From: Musa acuminata AAA Group
Taxonomy: Eukaryota; Streptophyta; Magnoliopsida; Zingiberales; Musaceae
Length of the DNA: 64,000 nucleotides
Reading direction: 5' to 3'
NCBI RefSeq assembly: GCF_036884655.1
Contig: NC_088342.1
Span: forward strand, 18,763,501-18,827,500
Shown here: positions 47,887 through 58,400 of the stretch, one piece after another
How the letters are laid out: each line of letters opens with the position of its first letter
Position numbering within the stretch: position 1 is the first letter of the stretch
The notes under the pieces: model-generated
Told to the model about the DNA's origin: nothing
The model's input: the letters and a program-made list of their open reading frames with translations, nothing else
Database searches by the model: none
Position numbers and translations under genes: made by a program

Positions 47887-48914
47887 TTGGAGTGCGATTC
47901 GAGTCCTGTAAGGGGGGAGAGAGAGAGAGAGTTGATGGTCATGAACAGAAGAAGGAAATGGAAGATGTGATAATTAACATGACGTGGAGGGGCTGAAATC
48001 CAACGAAGAGAAGAGAAGGGATAAGGTTAGTTTTCCACCTTGGAGAGGCTTTTGATGATACTAAAAAACTAGAGCTCTTCCCAAATCACGCATCTCACCC
48101 TTTTTCTTTTAATTTTAATAATTATATATTTATTTTGTTGATAGAATCAATTATTTGATATTTGAATGAGTTAAGCAAGCAGCTTAGTTGAGTATATTAA
48201 AAAAATTAATGATATTTATTTTTTTATTACATATACGATCGATTGAGTAGATTTAAAAAAAAAAAAAGTGGAATGAACAATTTTGGAGTAAATCCCACAT
48301 TGTGTAGCCTTCCTTGCACAGAATTAATTTACATTTGCAAAAGTGACCTCTAATGTATAAGGCCTCGGAACATGTCCATCGAAGCCTTGATGGATCAGAT
48401 CGATTCCAATCTTCCATGTTTGATGAAGGATCAAAATTCTGACTTCATTGATGGATAAAAAGAATTATTAGTGAAAACAAGAAGAGTCGAGTTCAACGTG
48501 GACTTGCCATAACAGAAATTGGAGTTCGGATCGGATTTGCACTGCGAAGTCCGCAGTTTGTCCTGATTCTGTCCAAACCCAAATCCGATTTGCCTCCTCG
48601 AAGCCAAGCCTCCGAAACAAATCAAATTGTATAGAGCATCTGAGATTGACAAAATAACTCACCTTCCTTTTCTATTACGGCATACCCACCAACCAGCGAC
48701 GAGATTTCCGACCCAGCCAATCTACAGCGCATTGAGGTGACCGAGCGGGTACAAGAAAACGGTACAAGTAAGGAGGAATCGAGTTTGGTCAGCAATCATT
48801 GACCACCGCCCACGTGGTACCAACCATTTACCATCTCCCTCGCCGTTCCTTGCCAAATATAACTCCAATTCTGGCGGTCGCCTACCCGCTGCCTCCTCCA
48901 GCGGAAGCCCCACC
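47887..48914. other. Shared upstream region of two divergent genes
   Basis: This 1028-bp spacer separates the start codons of the RNA-binding protein (minus) and the C2 protein (plus). It contains a GA-rich run (47914-47932) near the minus gene start and AT-rich DNA in the middle. The last 200 bp before the C2 gene are GC-richer and likely 5' UTR. No other gene was seen. Confidence 0.5.
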
Positions 48915-49739
48915 ATGAAGCCGGTGGACGGTGGTGCTCCCCACTGCCACCGCGACAGCCACAGCCATTCGACACCACCGGAGGACACGCCCTTCCACCT
49001 CCTGGAGATCACCATCATCTCCGCCCAGGAGCTCTACCCCGCCGCCCGGTGCTTGAAGACGTACGCGTCCGCGTGGGTGGACCCGGAGCACAAGCTGTAC
49101 ACCCGGGTGGACCGCGCCGGCCACGCAGACCCCACCTGGAACGACAAGCTCGTCTTCCGCGTCGACGACGCGTTCCTCCGCTCCGACATGGCCGCCGTCA
49201 CCGTCCACCTCCACGCCACCCGCGGTCGCTTCAGCCCCCTCCCGGACCACCTCCTCGGCACCGTCCGCGTCGTCCTCAGCGCCCTCGGCCCTGCCGCTGG
49301 CCCCCGTCGCTGCGTCGCCCTACAAGTGCGACGCCCGTCCTCCCTCCGCCCCCACGGCATACTCAACCTCGGCGTCGCCATCCTCGACTCCTTTGCGAAG
49401 AACATACCGCTGTATTACGACCTCAACTCCAAGTCAGCCTTCGCCTACAAGGATCTCATCGGTGCAAAACGGGGGAAATCCAACGGCCCGAGGTGGCCGT
49501 CCATTGACTGCGACGGATGGCAGCCGGAGAGGAACGGGTCGGTGGAAATGGCGAGTGGCGTGGAAGAGCGGGAGAGGGAGGAGTTGAGGAGCAAGCTGGA
49601 GATGTGGAAAGCCGAGGTGACGCTGGACCATGAGGCGGACGACCGATCGAACTGCAGGGATAGCGATAAGAGGAGGAGGAGGAGGGGGAGCAGCGGGCGG
49701 CTGTCTTGCTTCTCCTACACCGGCGAAGTGATGGATTGA
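48915..49739 (+). CDS. C2-domain protein, SRC2-like, single exon
   Basis: This is a 274-residue intronless protein. The C2 domain spans about residues 26-140: LLEITIISAQEL, then KTYASAWVDPEHKLYTRV, then HADPTWNDKLVFRVDD, then LLGTVRVVLS. These are the sheet and loop pattern of plant SRC2-like C2 proteins, which bind phospholipid, often with calcium, and are commonly stress-linked. After the domain come GILNLGVAILDS, a low-complexity charged region and a basic RRRRR stretch (about 252-257), ending with a Cys-containing tail. The start is supported by its placement just before the domain and by a CACC ATG G-like context (CACCATGAAG). Codons are GC-rich, in line with other monocot single-exon genes. 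The calcium-ligand set was not checked residue by residue, so calcium dependence is open. Confidence 0.88.
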   Translation: MKPVDGGAPHCHRDSHSHSTPPEDTPFHLLEITIISAQELYPAARCLKTYASAWVDPEHKLYTRVDRAGHADPTWNDKLVFRVDDAFLRSDMAAVTVHLHATRGRFSPLPDHLLGTVRVVLSALGPAAGPRRCVALQVRRPSSLRPHGILNLGVAILDSFAKNIPLYYDLNSKSAFAYKDLIGAKRGKSNGPRWPSIDCDGWQPERNGSVEMASGVEEREREELRSKLEMWKAEVTLDHEADDRSNCRDSDKRRRRRGSSGRLSCFSYTGEVMD

Positions 49740-49883
49740 TTAGTTTCCTTTCCGCTGGTTACCATTGTTACTTTTTGTTGGTTGAAATGAGCTTTCTAAG
49801 AATCTCTATGCTTCCAGCTGAGCTGAAGGGTCCGCAATGTAGCTATGACGATCATCAAAGAAGCAGAAACTATTATATTCAGA

Positions 49884-49945
<62 letters not shown>

Positions 49946-50754
49946 TCAACGAAAGCGACTGCAACAATGAGAATAATCATAGATAGTCAGTCAGTAGATA
50001 TAAGTTTTAATTTATGTTTTGAAGTTTTTTAAAAAACCAAACTCGGTGAAAAAGATTACTAGATGTGAAGTTAAGATGAAAGATTTCCTCGAATTAGAAT
50101 AATTAAAACAATGAAATGGTAAAATGCATTTGCTGCCGTAACAAATAATGAATTTTTAGAGGCGCTCCCATAAGATCAAATAGAATTTTCTGTTAAGAAA
50201 AAAGAAGATAAGAGAACATTGTCACCTAATAATAGATTAAAATATTCTTCGATGCAACTTCAGAAAATGAAAATAGAAACACGAGTGTAGATAATCGTAC
50301 ATTGCATATATAAGAGGTTTATCTTTATTCCACAACATTGAATAAATTGGAACACAAGTGTAGTCAATAATGTCAGGATAAACAAATTTAAACTAAACCA
50401 AGACTTGGACTTTACTCGATCTAACAAAAATGTCAAGAAAAAGGAAAGATAAAATTTTCATATTGACTCTCCTAATATGAGAGTGTGCTGAAAATGCATT
50501 ATAGAAGTAATGTCCCAATCAAATTTAATGAAAAGAAATTATAAATAACAAGTGATGAGGATGGTTTTGATCCTTTGACTTCCGAGTCTTAACAATGAAA
50601 AATATAAATTTTTAAATGGAATAATTCACAATTTATTTTTAAAATAAATAATTTATTAATATAATGTGAAAAACTTGGTGAAGTTACAGACTTTTTTTGT
50701 TTTATTTTTCAAAAACAATATTCAATATTACAGCAAAGCTAACATCATGGTACC
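49740..50754. other. 3' flank of the C2 gene and intergenic DNA
   Basis: This holds the C2 gene 3' UTR, then an (AAT)n microsatellite at about 49886-49941 and AT-rich DNA without a gene up to the Copia LTR at 50755. Confidence 0.5.
49886..49941 (+). repeat. (AAT)n microsatellite
   Basis: About 18 uninterrupted AAT/ATA units lie just downstream of the C2-domain gene. Confidence 0.9.
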
Positions 50755-51176
50755 TGTTAGAATATGTAATCCTTTTATAATTGAATAAGATATGTGGACA
50801 GATCGGGTTGAGAGTGTGTTAGTGTGTCATAACGTTGACACGTATAGACGCACCTCTCCGTTGGGGGATTCAGTTATTCTCCTCGACTCTCTCCCCAAAA
50901 CCCTCTCCCCAAATCCATCTGCGGATCCTATGAAAGGATAGGAAGAGAGGAGAAAGGGTCTACTCTCTGCACTCCCTGCAGATTCCGCAGCGCGGATTAA
51001 AGACAAATTTGCAGCAATCTTGGATCACGGTGCTGAGCAGATCAAACAAGATCTCTGAACGGATGACATCAAAAGGTACGCATCGTATAATTAGATCTAT
51101 GCATTGATTTCAATCCTGACATTTAGGTTATTTTCGCATTATTGACATAGCATAATTACATATTTTTATGCTTACA
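50755..51176 (+). repeat. 5' LTR of the Copia element (422 bp)
   Basis: TGTTAGAATATGTAATCC ... TTTTTATGCTTACA, with TG...CA ends, immediately followed by the primer-binding site. It contains an ATG at 51063 and a splice-donor-like AAAAG|GTACGC at 51075/51076. No second copy of the LTR lies in the window. Confidence 0.88.
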
Positions 51177-51269
51177 ATTGGTATCAGAGCCCAGTTTTTG
51201 AAATCATGCATTAGATCTGTAAATTAATTTACGATGCATAATTACCTTTATCTTCCAAGAACTGCTAAG

Positions 51270-51680
51270 CAGTAATGGTCACCGTCGACCTCGCTGCAAA
51301 TCTGCGGTTACGCCGAGTAGCGTGCGGCATCACAGAATCCCGTCCGTGCGGCGGCATCACAGAACCCCGGTCGCACACGGCCAGAATCCGTCCATGCGAC
51401 GGTCGGCCGCACGCAGGCAGACAGCCCAGGTGGCGCCCATGCATGAGTTGGCCGTGCACAGGCGGCGGCCGCGTGCTGGCAACAGCCACCCGCGGGCAGG
51501 AACCGCCGTAGCGGCAGCGGCCGCGCGTGAGCAGTAGCAGCCCCGCGGCGGCAGCGCCGTGGCGGTAGTGGCCGCGCACAGGCTAGAACGGCCGCTGGCA
51601 GCCGCGCACAAGCGGTAGCCCGCAGCCGCGTACAGGCGGCCGGGCCGCAGGCAGTAGCGGCGGCGGCGATGGCAGATTAG
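51270..51680 (+). other. GC-rich island in the Copia leader
   Basis: About 400 bp of strongly GC- and CpG-rich DNA stands within an AT-rich leader. It is built of degenerate GGCCGCGCACAGGCGG / GGCAGTAGCGG-like pieces. Frames open on both strands are low-complexity Ala/Arg/Gly translations, not genes. Confidence 0.7.
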
Positions 51681-52172
51681 GGTTTTGGCATATTTACGTT
51701 TTTGTCCTCGAGGCTAGGGTTTTGAAAAATTACAATTTTACCCTTTGCAAATATCGTAATTACAGTTTATGTTCTGTCAACATATTTACGGTTTTGCCCT
51801 CGGGTCTAATTTCTGCCAAATTACAGTTCTACCATTCGCATATTTTCGATTTATTTCCTATCAAATATTTTTGTTTTTTTTATCATTATGAAATTGAGAA
51901 ATTTAGCTTATATTCTCAATTATAAAATTGATAAATATCATTTATTATAATTATGATTAATTTTAATCATGATTATATTTTTTGATTATTTGATTGGATT
52001 TAATTTTGATTAAAAAAAATATAAATTATGGTTTATTTTATGGTTTTCTCATATGAATTATTCATTATATATGTGGTAAATAAAATTAAAATCTAATTAT
52101 TGTTTTTTTTGGAATTTTTATTTATTTATTCACATGTATATGCTTGAAATTATCATATGAGTTTTATTAAAG

Positions 52173-52530
52173 TTCAATAATTGTTATGGTTATTTATTAT
52201 TGAACTGCTTAGCATTAAATTTCAATAATTATTATTGTTATTTATTATTGAATTGCTTTGCTTTAATGTTCAATAATTGTTATGGTTATTTATTATTGAA
52301 CTACTTAGCATTAAATTTTAATAATAATTATTGTTATTTATTATTGAATTACTTTGCTTTAATGTTCAATAATTGTTATGGTTATTTATTATTGAACTGC
52401 TTTACATAAATGTTCAATAATTATTATGGTTATTTATTATTGAATTACTTTACATAAATGTTCAATAATTATTATGGTTATTTATTATTGAACTGCTTTA
52501 CATAAATGTTCAATAATTATTATTGAACTG
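52173..52530 (+). repeat. 48-bp tandem repeat, seven to eight units, in the Copia leader
   Basis: TTCAATAATT recurs at 52173, 52221, 52269, 52365, 52413, 52461 and 52509, with a variant at 52317, exactly 48 bp apart. The early units alternate between GCATTAAATTT and GCTTTAATG ends, giving a 96-bp higher-order period. Later units share TTTACATAAATG. Confidence 0.92.
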
Positions 52531-53077
52531 TTTAGCAAAATTAAAGAAACATTGATGAATATTATTTGTAATTTATTTCCCTAAGTTTTATCTGACTAGT
52601 AGCTGCCAAAGTGGCCTAGGATGATAAACTTTTGTGATATGAATTACAATAAAAGTTTTGTCATTTATAGGACATTTTTATTTTATATCATTGCATTAGT
52701 CTTGAAGTCACCAAAGTGACCTAGACTAATGACTTATAAAATAATATTAAAGAATTAATCCTAAATGACATTAAGGAAATAATATTCATAATGGCACATA
52801 TAATTATGAGATTTAGATAATCCCAAAGGAGAATCTAATTCAAATAATTATGTGATGGGGTAGGATGATACTATTTTAGATATCCTTGCAGTTTAGGGTT
52901 GTATACCCAAAGGTAACAATACCTATTCCTCAAGGATGGTATCAGTCCTCCAAAATATTCTTGAGTGAACACTAGATATGTCAATATTTCATCCAAAGGT
53001 GTAATATAGATGATATCAATAGTTCATCAATTTTTTGACAAACTCAAAGCATTAATGTTGTTATATATCTTTTTGCA

Positions 53078-55423
53078 GTGGTACTTCCGCATATACATTC
53101 ATATGCTTCAAGTGTGCCTGTACTATCTGGATCAAATTATTCAGAATGGTTAGAGCATGTGCAATTCACACTGGGTGTATTAGATCTTGATCTAGCATTA
53201 CTTGTTGGAAAGCCTGCAGACTTGACTGATGAAAGTACTGCAGAACAAGTTAATGAAATGAAGGCTTGGGAAAGATCTGATAGGCTTAGTTTAATGTTCA
53301 TAAGAATGACAATTGCAAATAATATAAAGACTTCATTACCGATGGCAACTAGCGCAAAGGAATATTTAAAGGTTATTGAAGACAGATTTAAATCTGCTCA
53401 TAAGTCATTGGCTGGCACATTGATGAAAGAACTGACTACGGCTCAGTATGATGGTACTCGAGGAATTCAGGATCATATCCTCAATATGGCTGACAAAGCT
53501 GCAAAACTTAAAACATTAGGCATGAATGTTGATGAATCTTTCCTTGTGCAATTTATTCTTAATTCTCTTCCTTCTCAGTTTGGCCCATTCAAGATTCACT
53601 ATAATACAAATAAAGATAAGTGGGACTTGAATGAGTTGACTAGCATGTGTGTTCAGGAAGAATTGAGATTAAGGCAGGAAAATTCATATAATGTCATGAC
53701 GACTACTCAAGGAGGTGGTAATAAGAAAAGAAAGTTGAAGCATCATCCATCAAAGAGATTTGCTAAGTCTGGAAATGTTAAACAGACTAATGAAAAGAAA
53801 GCCTTTACTGTAAAGTGTTTCTTTTGTAGCAAGAAAGGACATGTAAAGAAGGATTGCATTAAACGCAAGACTTGGTTCGAAAAGAAAGGTATTAACTCGA
53901 CCTTTGTATGTTTCGAATCAAACATTACAGAAGTTCCTTCTAACACTTGGTGGATTGATTCCGGTGCTTCAACTCATGTTACAAATAACATGCAGGGATT
54001 CCTTTCAATTCGGAAACCAAAAGAACATGAAAGATTCATCATTATGGGAAATCGTCTTAAAGTGAAAGTGATATCAATGGGAACTTATCGTCTACGCTTA
54101 GAGACAGGTCACTTGATGGATCTTGTTGACACATGTTATGTCCCTACAATTTCTAGAAATTTGATTTCTCTTTCTAGAATTGATGAGTTGGGATATTGTA
54201 TTTCTTTTGGTAGTGGCAAACTCAGCATATTTTACGATTCAATAAAAGTTGGTTCTGGAATTCTTTGTGATGGTTTGTACAGAATTAATTTGGATCTTGA
54301 GTTTGCAAAGACACTAATGACCCTGCAATCAAATGTTGAATTGAAACGTAGTTTCAATAATAAAAGATCTTTCATATTATGGCATAGACGATTGGGGCAT
54401 ATCTCCAAGGAAAGAATTGAAAGATTAGTGAAGGATAATATTTTGGAACATTTAGACTTCACTGATTTTGATATTTGTATAGATTGCATTAAGGGAAAGC
54501 AAACTAAACAAATAAAGAAAAATGCCACAAGAAGTAAAGAACTCATTGAGATTATTCATACTAATATCTGCGGACCACTCCATATTCCTTGTTTTAGTGG
54601 AGAAAAATATTTCATCACATTTATAGATGATCTGTCCAGATATGGCAAAGTTTATCTAATACATAAAAAGTCTCAAGCCGTTGATACTCTTGAAGTATAC
54701 ATAAATGAGGTTGAGAGACAATTAGATAGAAAAGTTAAAATTGTCAGATCTGACAGAGGTGATGAATTTTATGGCAGATATGATGGATCTGGTCAGAATA
54801 TTGGTCCTTTTGCTAGATTCCTAGAACAACGGGGTATTTGTGCTCAATATGCATTACCAGGTGTGCCACAGCAGAACGGTGTTGCTGAAAGGCGAAATCG
54901 TACTCTGATGGATATGGTTAGGAGCATGATGAGTTATTCCTCTGTACCTGAGTCGATGTGGGGTGAAGCTCTTAGGACAGCTATGTATATCTTGAACAGG
55001 GTTCCTAGTAAGTCAGTTTCATCGACTCCATTTGAGTTATGGACTGGTAGGAAGCCCAGTCTGAGACATTTACATATTTGGGGATGTCCTGCAGAGATAA
55101 GAGTATTCAATCCACATGAAAAGAAATTGGATCCAAGAACCATTTCAAGATATTTTATTGGTTATCCAGAAAAATCCAAGGGATACATATTTTATTACCC
55201 TAATCATAGTATGAGAATAGTAGAATCTGGTAATGCAAAATTCCTAGAAAATGGCGAAATCAGTGGGAGTGAAAAATCTCGAAGGATTAATTTTGATATT
55301 GAGGAGATTCAGGTTAATTCTCCCATATCATCTCCTGTCCGAGAGATTGTTGTTCCTCAAATCAATGAGAGTATTGATGAGGGTGAACAACAAAATAAGC
55401 AGGACTTCTGCGAAAGTCATTGA
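53078..55423 (+). CDS. Copia gag-protease-integrase polyprotein, open but lacking RT
   Basis: This is a 781-codon frame. It opens with [20 protein letters not shown], the usual gag N-terminus, yet its first codon is GTG and sits at a TTTTTGCAG|TG acceptor-like site. A zinc knuckle reads [14 protein letters not shown]. The protease reads [15 protein letters not shown]-pre-integrase reads [17 protein letters not shown] with CIDCIKGKQ. The integrase core has [20 protein letters not shown] (second acidic residue) and [10 protein letters not shown] (Glu). The first catalytic Asp is Asn here (HTNICGPL, residue about 496, codon AAT at 54563-54565). The frame ends shortly after the integrase C-terminal region, where the element is cut. 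Confidence 0.9.
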   Translation: MVLPHIHSYASSVPVLSGSNYSEWLEHVQFTLGVLDLDLALLVGKPADLTDESTAEQVNEMKAWERSDRLSLMFIRMTIANNIKTSLPMATSAKEYLKVIEDRFKSAHKSLAGTLMKELTTAQYDGTRGIQDHILNMADKAAKLKTLGMNVDESFLVQFILNSLPSQFGPFKIHYNTNKDKWDLNELTSMCVQEELRLRQENSYNVMTTTQGGGNKKRKLKHHPSKRFAKSGNVKQTNEKKAFTVKCFFCSKKGHVKKDCIKRKTWFEKKGINSTFVCFESNITEVPSNTWWIDSGASTHVTNNMQGFLSIRKPKEHERFIIMGNRLKVKVISMGTYRLRLETGHLMDLVDTCYVPTISRNLISLSRIDELGYCISFGSGKLSIFYDSIKVGSGILCDGLYRINLDLEFAKTLMTLQSNVELKRSFNNKRSFILWHRRLGHISKERIERLVKDNILEHLDFTDFDICIDCIKGKQTKQIKKNATRSKELIEIIHTNICGPLHIPCFSGEKYFITFIDDLSRYGKVYLIHKKSQAVDTLEVYINEVERQLDRKVKIVRSDRGDEFYGRYDGSGQNIGPFARFLEQRGICAQYALPGVPQQNGVAERRNRTLMDMVRSMMSYSSVPESMWGEALRTAMYILNRVPSKSVSSTPFELWTGRKPSLRHLHIWGCPAEIRVFNPHEKKLDPRTISRYFIGYPEKSKGYIFYYPNHSMRIVESGNAKFLENGEISGSEKSRRINFDIEEIQVNSPISSPVREIVVPQINESIDEGEQQNKQDFCESH

Positions 55424-56956
55424 TCCCTTGCTCTCATGGAGGGAGAGCGCTTGGTCGTAAAAGGGGCCGAGGAGGCGGAGCATGCAAAGGCAAATTCCAA
55501 GTACCGAGACAAGGCTGAAGGGCAGAGGCCAAGGAATTTCGTAAGACCAGTGTCAACGAACTTCTCATCAAGATAGCCGAAAGTGAAGGACTTCGGGTCA
55601 TGCAAGAGTGCACGACCAAGGAACAAAGTAGGCAGTACGTAGTGCTATACATTTGCTACTCAGGGGAGTAGGCGGCAGGGTTGATGGAGAAGACGATATA
55701 ATCCCAGAGGCGACCAAATCTATTAGAGAATTACTCCAAGTTGGGGTGAAAACTTCTTGCATTCCAGAAGTTCGATGGCATTGAGAAGGTGAATCACAGT
55801 AGCTAACTCAACGCAAGGAGTGCAAACACTTCAAGTGCTTCAGAAGTGTGAGCAAAGAGCAGGTGAAGGTCAGTAACCAGCTCGATGCATGGAATACAAC
55901 CTCGAGAAGGCGGGCGAAGTCAAGTAATCTTTACCTTCTCAACCCTTAAGAGAATGGGCAAAACTGAGTACCCTAATTCTCTTATCTATCTAGTAGAGGA
56001 GCTCTGCATAGGTTCAAAGACCCTTCGAAGATATTAGAAGATAATAGTTGTTAAATCCTTACCATTAGTGATCAGTGCTACTGAGAGTAGAGTATCTGCC
56101 TCATTTCCCAACAGAATGCCAATCGAAAGCGGAAGTGATGCGAATCTACTTGGAAGTGACAACTAAGTGAAAGAAGAGTCGATGAGCAAATTTTATGGAG
56201 GAAGGATCAAAAACTTTGAAAGTTTGCGAGGCAATGCTCGTTAAAACTCCAACAAGCATCCACCCAGTTCAAACAGCATGAGGCATTTGAGAGACTAGCG
56301 TAGTAAGGATAGTCTTTTTCCTTCATTTGGAGGATCCGCAGGAATCAACAAGGATCAACACAACTCAGCCAACCCCACACCAGAGTCAGAGTCATTGGTG
56401 AGTTGAAGCAGCATGGTGGATCAAAGGTTCGACTACTCAAAAACAACAGCAAAGAGCAGCTGGGAACCAAGAGGCGCATTGTAGCTGGAGTAGAAGATTG
56501 AAGACTCAGCAAAGGCGAGGAGTTGTAGTGTCGACAAAGGCTTCAACGAGGATGTCGAAGGAATAAATGTGGGAGAATGTCACGGACAAACTTCTAAACA
56601 AGATGTTTGATGTAATGCTTATGTATGTCCGTGTCTTTTGGTATGTTCATACTTTAATTAGCATGTAGAGGGACAACCGAATGCTTAATAGTCCCATTTT
56701 AGTTCGATCTGTAATGGACCATTTTACCCTTTGTTGTGCAACTGTTCAGAGCTTGTAAAGTCTGTTTATAATTTGCTTTGTCTATGAAGTATTTTCGGAA
56801 ATGTTTGCTTGTGGATCCCGAATGAGACGTTTTCTCTAACTCGTTCTCTCTTTTGTGGGTCCTAAGGGACATGGGAGGCTTTGAGGAGACTGACCTTTGT
56901 GGACGGACACACAAGGGTGCCGCACGACTTAGGCAAAACCAGCTAAGTCCGTGACA
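55424..56956 (+). mobile_element. 3' end of a second LTR element (internal DNA plus 3' LTR)
   Basis: Sequence class changes at about 55423. The following 1.15 kb is non-coding in all frames and ends in a purine-rich GTGGGAGAA before a 379-bp LTR (56578-56956). No primer-binding site follows the LTR, so it is a 3' LTR. The element is 5'-truncated at the Copia junction. Lineage is uncertain; a Ty3-type element is possible. Confidence 0.6.
56578..56956 (+). repeat. LTR with perfect 10-bp terminal inverted repeat
   Basis: It starts TGTCACGGAC and ends GTCCGTGACA, an exact inverted pair of 10 bp, longer than the usual TG...CA. The middle has a TTTGTGGGTCCTAAGGGACATGG segment. A decayed relative lies at about 36150-36440. 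Confidence 0.75.
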
Positions 56957-57140
56957 GATGGGAGGAAGTCCGTCGTCGTGCAAAGACACAGAGGGAAAGA
57001 ACACATTTTTACGTTTAGGGCACGGCTCATGCAAGAGCATTTGAGATGTTGGAGCGTCAGATTACCTCATTCAATCGAACCAAAATAGTGGTTTGGTTCG
57101 AATTAAAAGCTTGACCTAGCTTGAGTTGAACTAGGCGAGC

Positions 57141-58400
57141 ACCTGACCCGCCCAATGCGCTACTCCTTTAGGCAATGGAATATGAGACCACCTTAAAATG
57201 GAGGAACTCCTTACAAAGGTTAACTTTTCAGGAAGAGCCATCAACATCCAAAGACTTTCCATGTGACATCTTCTTGAGCATTTACAAATATAATTAGTTT
57301 GCACCAAGAAAGTTAAGGGGATTTTCACCCAAAAGAGTCTGCTTCATCAACAAATATAAAGACAAACTACAAGATAGCAACCTGTAGATTATGCATATGT
57401 CACCTTAAATAAAATTTAATACATATTAAATACCATTCTCACTTTAAATAAAGTTTATATCTATGTCTCATGGCCAGTCCCAAGAGGTAATATGGCAGTG
57501 ATGCTGCTCCTCTAGGCGATGGAATACGAGATCGCCTCAAAATGGAGGATTTTGAGAATCTATAAACATAATTGGTTTGCTCCGAGAAAATTTAGGAGAT
57601 TTTCATCTAGAAAAATCTCCTCCGTCAACTAGTATGAAGACTAATTATGAGATATCAACTTGTGAATTATTCAAATGCAATACACTTATTAAATACCATT
57701 TTCACATTAAATCAAAAGTTAGATGTATGTCTCATGGCCAGTCCCAAGAGGTAATGGCAGCGATGCTGCTCCTCTAAGCGATGGAATATGAGACCACCTC
57801 AAAATGGAGGAACTCCCTACAAAGGCTAAATTCTTAGGAAGAGCCATCAACGTGCAAAGACTTTCTGTGTGACGTTTACTTGAGAACTTACAAATATAAT
57901 CGGTTTGCTCCGGAAAGTTAAGGAGATTTTCACCCAGAAATATCTCCTCCATCAACTAGTATAAAGACTAATTACAAATTATACAGATGTAATACACTAT
58001 CGGTATCTTCCAACATATTAAAGCGATTCCAGAGGCTAGTTTAGAAACTTACTAGAGGATATCTAGTGAATTTACACAGACATAAGACACTTATTAACCA
58101 CCATCTTCACCATAACTCAAATGTTATGTCTCACGGCCAGTCTCTAGGGTTAACGGGGTGATGGTCAGATATAAAGCAGAAAAATGGAATGCTAATGTAT
58201 GTGGAATAGAAGAGCACCACTAGATGGAAGAAATACTTGCATAGATTTGTTCAGGAAAAGCCATCAACATTTTTATGACATTTACTTTGGAATTTTCAGC
58301 AGTATAACTGGTTTGCTCCAACCAGTACTATTTGCATAAAGAATAAGAAGTCATGCATTTGCTCCACAAGTACATGTGCATCACAAGAAGACACAACAGA
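57141..58400 (+). repeat. Local tandem repeat of about 264-400 bp units
   Basis: TGGCCAGTCCCAAGAGGTAAT occurs at 57471 and 57735, with a diverged form at 58135. Each unit also carries GCGATGGAATATGAGACCACCTCAAAATGGAGGA and a GTTTGCTCCRRGAAARTTAAGGAGATTTTCA segment. Four units can be told apart (about 57141, 57471, 57735, 58135), with internal length differences. On the minus strand two units encode similar short peptides (SSSILRWSHIP), but no gene can be built. Confidence 0.7.

Larger units (their letters stand above)
50755..55423 (+). mobile_element. Copia element with split gag, 3'-truncated
   Basis: 5' LTR 50755-51176, primer-binding site ATTGGTATCAGAGCCC (51177-51192), an unusual 1.9-kb leader with a GC-rich island and a 48-bp tandem repeat, and then an open gag-protease-integrase frame. 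The element stops at about 55423, before RT, where unrelated LTR-element DNA begins. The frame is long and intact, so this is a younger insertion than the other Copia copies here. It has nevertheless lost RT and RNase H and carries a changed integrase active-site residue. Confidence 0.88.

Noticed and set aside
48882..49507. Antisense and +1 frames over the C2-domain gene
   Set aside because: Low-complexity Arg/Pro/Gly shadows of a GC-rich exon; the C2 frame is clearly the coding one.
51265..51611. Open frames on both strands over the GC-rich island
   Set aside because: Low-complexity Ala/Arg/Gly translation of degenerate GC repeats in a non-coding leader.
52173..52530. Regularly spaced 48-bp repeats as a CRISPR array
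   Set aside because: Units are contiguous without unique spacers, in a plant retrotransposon.
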